From: Rotaria sp. Silwood1
Lineage: Eukaryota > Rotifera > Eurotatoria > Philodinida > Philodinidae
Length of the DNA: 64,000 nt
Direction of reading: 5' to 3'
Assembly: GCA_905250075.1 (NCBI GenBank)
Contig: CAJNOP010000025.1
Span: forward strand, 1,426,318 to 1,490,317
A model generated the notes under the pieces. The model saw nothing but the letters and a program-made list of their open reading frames with translations. It did no database searches and was not told the origin of the DNA. Positions 61,759 to 64,000 of the stretch are shown piece by piece. The translations under genes were made by a program, and so were the position numbers. Position 1 is the stretch's first letter, and each line of letters begins with the position of its first letter.

Positions 61759-64000
61759 TTAAATCTTAAAAAAAGTTTGAAGTTTGGCGTCAGCATAATT
61801 AGCAGATGTTGAAATCCAAACTGTGTAAACACCAGAAGCAACAGTCCATTTTTGATTTATAACATTCCAATATGAAATGTCCTTTTGTGTTAATACTAAT
61901 GATACTTGTTTCGATTCACCTGGTGCTAAGTATACTCTTTCGAAACCTCGTAATACTTTCTGTGGTTCTTGTGCTTCAGCTGGAAATCCAAGATAGAGTT
62001 GAGATACTTCTGAACCAGAGACTTTACCAGTATTAGTAACAGTAAATGTTATTTCATAGACAGGCATATAAATTTTTGAAGCAGCAATATTAGCATAAGG
62101 TCTCATTCGATTTTGTTGGTATTGTGATGAAGCAGTATACTTTCCTTTTTTAGATTTTGAAATATCAAGATCAGAAAATGAGAACGTTGTATATGAAAGG
62201 CCATATCCGAAATAATACCGAGGTACAATATCATATTTATCAAAGTGACGATAATCTAAGAAAACACTTTCAGTATAATTGGAAGTGTATGTTTCACTAA
62301 TATCGGTACCATAATCAGAATCATTTTTAGCTAATGTAAAGACAAGTTTACCTCCTGGATTATAATCACCAAAGAGAACATCAACAATAGCTGGTCCATA
62401 TTCTGATCCTGGCATGCCTGACCAGACAACACCAGCTACATTAGGATGATCAATCCATGCTTCAAGATTAAGTTGTGAAACACTATTGACGATAACTACA
62501 GTGTTAGCACAATGAGAAGCAACAGTTTGAACAAGTTTATCACCATTATTTAAAGCATGAAGATCGTTTCTATCTGATCCTTCTGACGACCAAGCACTAA
62601 TGAAAACAAGACATTTTGCACTAGCAAAGCCACGATAATTGAATGAATCATTAATAGCATGATAATCATTTTGATTAGTAATATATCTTATTTGAAGATG
62701 TGCATCTCGACCTTTCATCAAAAGTGAAGTAAGAGGATCAATGCCGTAAGTCGGGTCAACAAAACCTGAACCTCCACCTTGATATAATGCACCTGCATGT
62801 TGTTCTGAACCACCTGAACTAAAACCTTCATCAGATTGACCTGCTGCTGTTCCATAAATAAAAAAATATTTATCTGTAGTAACATTAAAGGGTAAAATAT
62901 TGTTGTTGTTTTTGAGTAAAACAATGCCTGCAGTACCAACTTGTCGATTAATTTTGTAATTATTTCCAATAGCATCCCGATCTAAATCAAGTGATGGATA
63001 TCCTTGATCTTGTTCGAGAAGATAATAAGGTGCTAAAATTCGAGTAATCATATCATTAATTCTTGCTTCTGTAATTACTCCACTTTTAACAGCTTGTACA
63101 AGTGCAAAACCCATTAGTCCATCACCACCTGGCATATCTACATCTAAACCTCCTAAAACGGATTCAATACCAGTTTTTGTTGCACCCCAATCAGACATAA
63201 CATTGCCAGGAAATTGAAGTTCTTCTTTTAAAAGTCCATTTAATGTTTTATCATTTTGACAAGCTTGTGTTCCATTGATTTGATTATACGAACACATAAC
63301 AGAGCCTACACCAGCAGCTACACTAGACGCAAATGGCCAAAGATAAATTTCATGTATTGTCTTGTCATCAAGATTGGCGGAATAACCTTTAGAATTACTT
63401 GGACTTGATAGATTTATTATACTAGGCGTACCATAGAAACGATTGGTTTCTTGTTCATTACAGATATAATGTTTAGCAGTTGCAACAACACCTTGATCTT
63501 GAAGACCTTGAACATAATAGAATGAATTTTCTCCCGAAAGATATGGATCAGCACCAAATCCTTCCCAATTGCGACCGTGTCGAGCATTTCGATCAATATT
63601 CATCATTGGACCCAATGCAAAATGGACACCTTTACCTTGAAATTCTTTACCTATTGCAACACCACGTTTATAGAACAAATCTCGATCCCAAGTAGCTGCA
63701 ATATGTATACCAGATGCAAATGCAGTTGAATGTAAGACTCCATCACCAACACCAGATGGTGAATCTTGGAAACAGAGTCCATTAAAATTCAGACGTGGTA
63801 CAGGTAAAACATTACCAACACATGGGCCTCCAATACCAGATGTCATGTTGCACTTTTCTTCTAATGTTAATTGTGCAACAAATGATTTAGCCATGGCGAT
63901 AGCTTGATTCCATGTTCTACTTGAAATTTTCGAATACTTCTTCGAATTGGAATCAACAGCAGCCAAATACGTAAATGAAAAACCAACAATAATAATGATT
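61759..64000 (-). CDS. Beta-glucosidase, glycoside hydrolase family 3, secreted; 5' end beyond the window
   Basis: A single uninterrupted frame of about 747 visible codons. It begins within a signal peptide (IIIIVGFSFTYLAA) whose ATG lies past position 64000; the in-frame TTG at 63966 is not a credible start. GH3 enzymes hydrolyse terminal beta-glucose from cello-oligosaccharides or glycosides by a retaining mechanism. Domains in order: GH3 N-terminal barrel (LTLEEKCNMTSGIGG, RHGRNWEGFGADPYLSGE, AKHYICNEQE, VMSDWGAT with the nucleophile Asp near 63190-63192), GH3 C-terminal sandwich (IVLLKNNNNILP, SSEGSDRNDL with the probable acid/base Glu near 62581-62583, VVWSGMPGSEYG) and a C-terminal fibronectin III-like domain (EVSQLYLGFP, VLRGFERVYLAPGESKQV). 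All catalytic motifs look intact. Over 2.2 kb without an intron contrasts with the intron-rich neighbours and, with the fungal/bacterial style of the sequence, suggests horizontal acquisition. Confidence 0.93.
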   Translation of the reverse strand, partial: IIIIVGFSFTYLAAVDSNSKKYSKISSRTWNQAIAMAKSFVAQLTLEEKCNMTSGIGGPCVGNVLPVPRLNFNGLCFQDSPSGVGDGVLHSTAFASGIHIAATWDRDLFYKRGVAIGKEFQGKGVHFALGPMMNIDRNARHGRNWEGFGADPYLSGENSFYYVQGLQDQGVVATAKHYICNEQETNRFYGTPSIINLSSPSNSKGYSANLDDKTIHEIYLWPFASSVAAGVGSVMCSYNQINGTQACQNDKTLNGLLKEELQFPGNVMSDWGATKTGIESVLGGLDVDMPGGDGLMGFALVQAVKSGVITEARINDMITRILAPYYLLEQDQGYPSLDLDRDAIGNNYKINRQVGTAGIVLLKNNNNILPFNVTTDKYFFIYGTAAGQSDEGFSSGGSEQHAGALYQGGGSGFVDPTYGIDPLTSLLMKGRDAHLQIRYITNQNDYHAINDSFNYRGFASAKCLVFISAWSSEGSDRNDLHALNNGDKLVQTVASHCANTVVIVNSVSQLNLEAWIDHPNVAGVVWSGMPGSEYGPAIVDVLFGDYNPGGKLVFTLAKNDSDYGTDISETYTSNYTESVFLDYRHFDKYDIVPRYYFGYGLSYTTFSFSDLDISKSKKGKYTASSQYQQNRMRPYANIAASKIYMPVYEITFTVTNTGKVSGSEVSQLYLGFPAEAQEPQKVLRGFERVYLAPGESKQVSLVLTQKDISYWNVINQKWTVASGVYTVWISTSANYADAKLQTFFKI

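Noticed and set aside
63964-63966. TTG at 63966 as start codon of the GH3 gene
   Set aside because: The frame continues upstream through a hydrophobic signal-peptide core to the window edge, so the true ATG lies outside.
1-64000. tRNA, rRNA or CRISPR loci
   Set aside because: No cloverleaf-capable tRNA, no rRNA core sequence and no regularly spaced identical repeats were seen on reading both strands.

Overview
The window reads as nuclear DNA of a small metazoan, most probably a bdelloid rotifer. It is AT-rich, introns are mostly 50-90 bp with GT-AG ends, the animal genes are ciliary or cytoskeletal, and they lie beside broken members of families I associate with bdelloids (NHL-repeat proteins, a chemoreceptor-like 7TM family) and an intron-less GH3 beta-glucosidase of fungal/bacterial type. 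The taxon is an inference from gene content; no marker RNA is present. One 100-bp run of N (18218-18317) is an assembly gap.

There are two gene-rich blocks with a poor interior. Left, minus strand: a complete 13-exon IFT172 (695-10231), then a frameshifted NHL-repeat gene (13571-15452) and an intact two-exon beta-1,4-galactosyltransferase (16918-18031). From about 18.2 to 38.4 kb the window is accessory. It holds one intact DUF5672 glycosyltransferase-like gene (21123-21989), a run of broken genes (beta-sandwich domain protein, membrane-protein N-terminus, 7TM receptor with two in-frame stops, purple acid phosphatase tail), a possible secreted-peptide gene (32770-32958), foldback and hAT-type non-autonomous elements, and a degenerate tandem array. 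Right: a complete 14-exon Spire actin nucleator (38437-44681, plus), a 7-exon RBMS-type two-RRM protein (47775-52750, plus), a complete POC1 centriole protein (57212-61041, minus) with a 1.15-kb hAT-type element in one intron, and a GH3 beta-glucosidase running off the right edge (61759-64000, minus).

For all four multi-exon housekeeping genes I reconstructed every splice junction by reading frame and family homology. In each case the summed exon length is a multiple of three and the product has the normal family length (1768, 782, 416 and 471 residues). IFT172 and POC1 serve cilia and centrioles, and Spire serves actin nucleation and vesicle transport. The galactosyltransferase and DUF5672 proteins are type II membrane glycosylation enzymes by architecture, and the GH3 enzyme is probably secreted. 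Nothing suggests an operon.

The most notable non-genic signals are: three distinct hAT-like non-autonomous elements, two with perfect 8-bp target duplications, each with a short self-complementary satellite near its termini; a 529-bp foldback element with arms of about 170 bp; and a dispersed family of short imperfect palindromes built on a GTGTGAGTGTGGATG-like core, occurring at least seven times between 11.8 and 25.7 kb.
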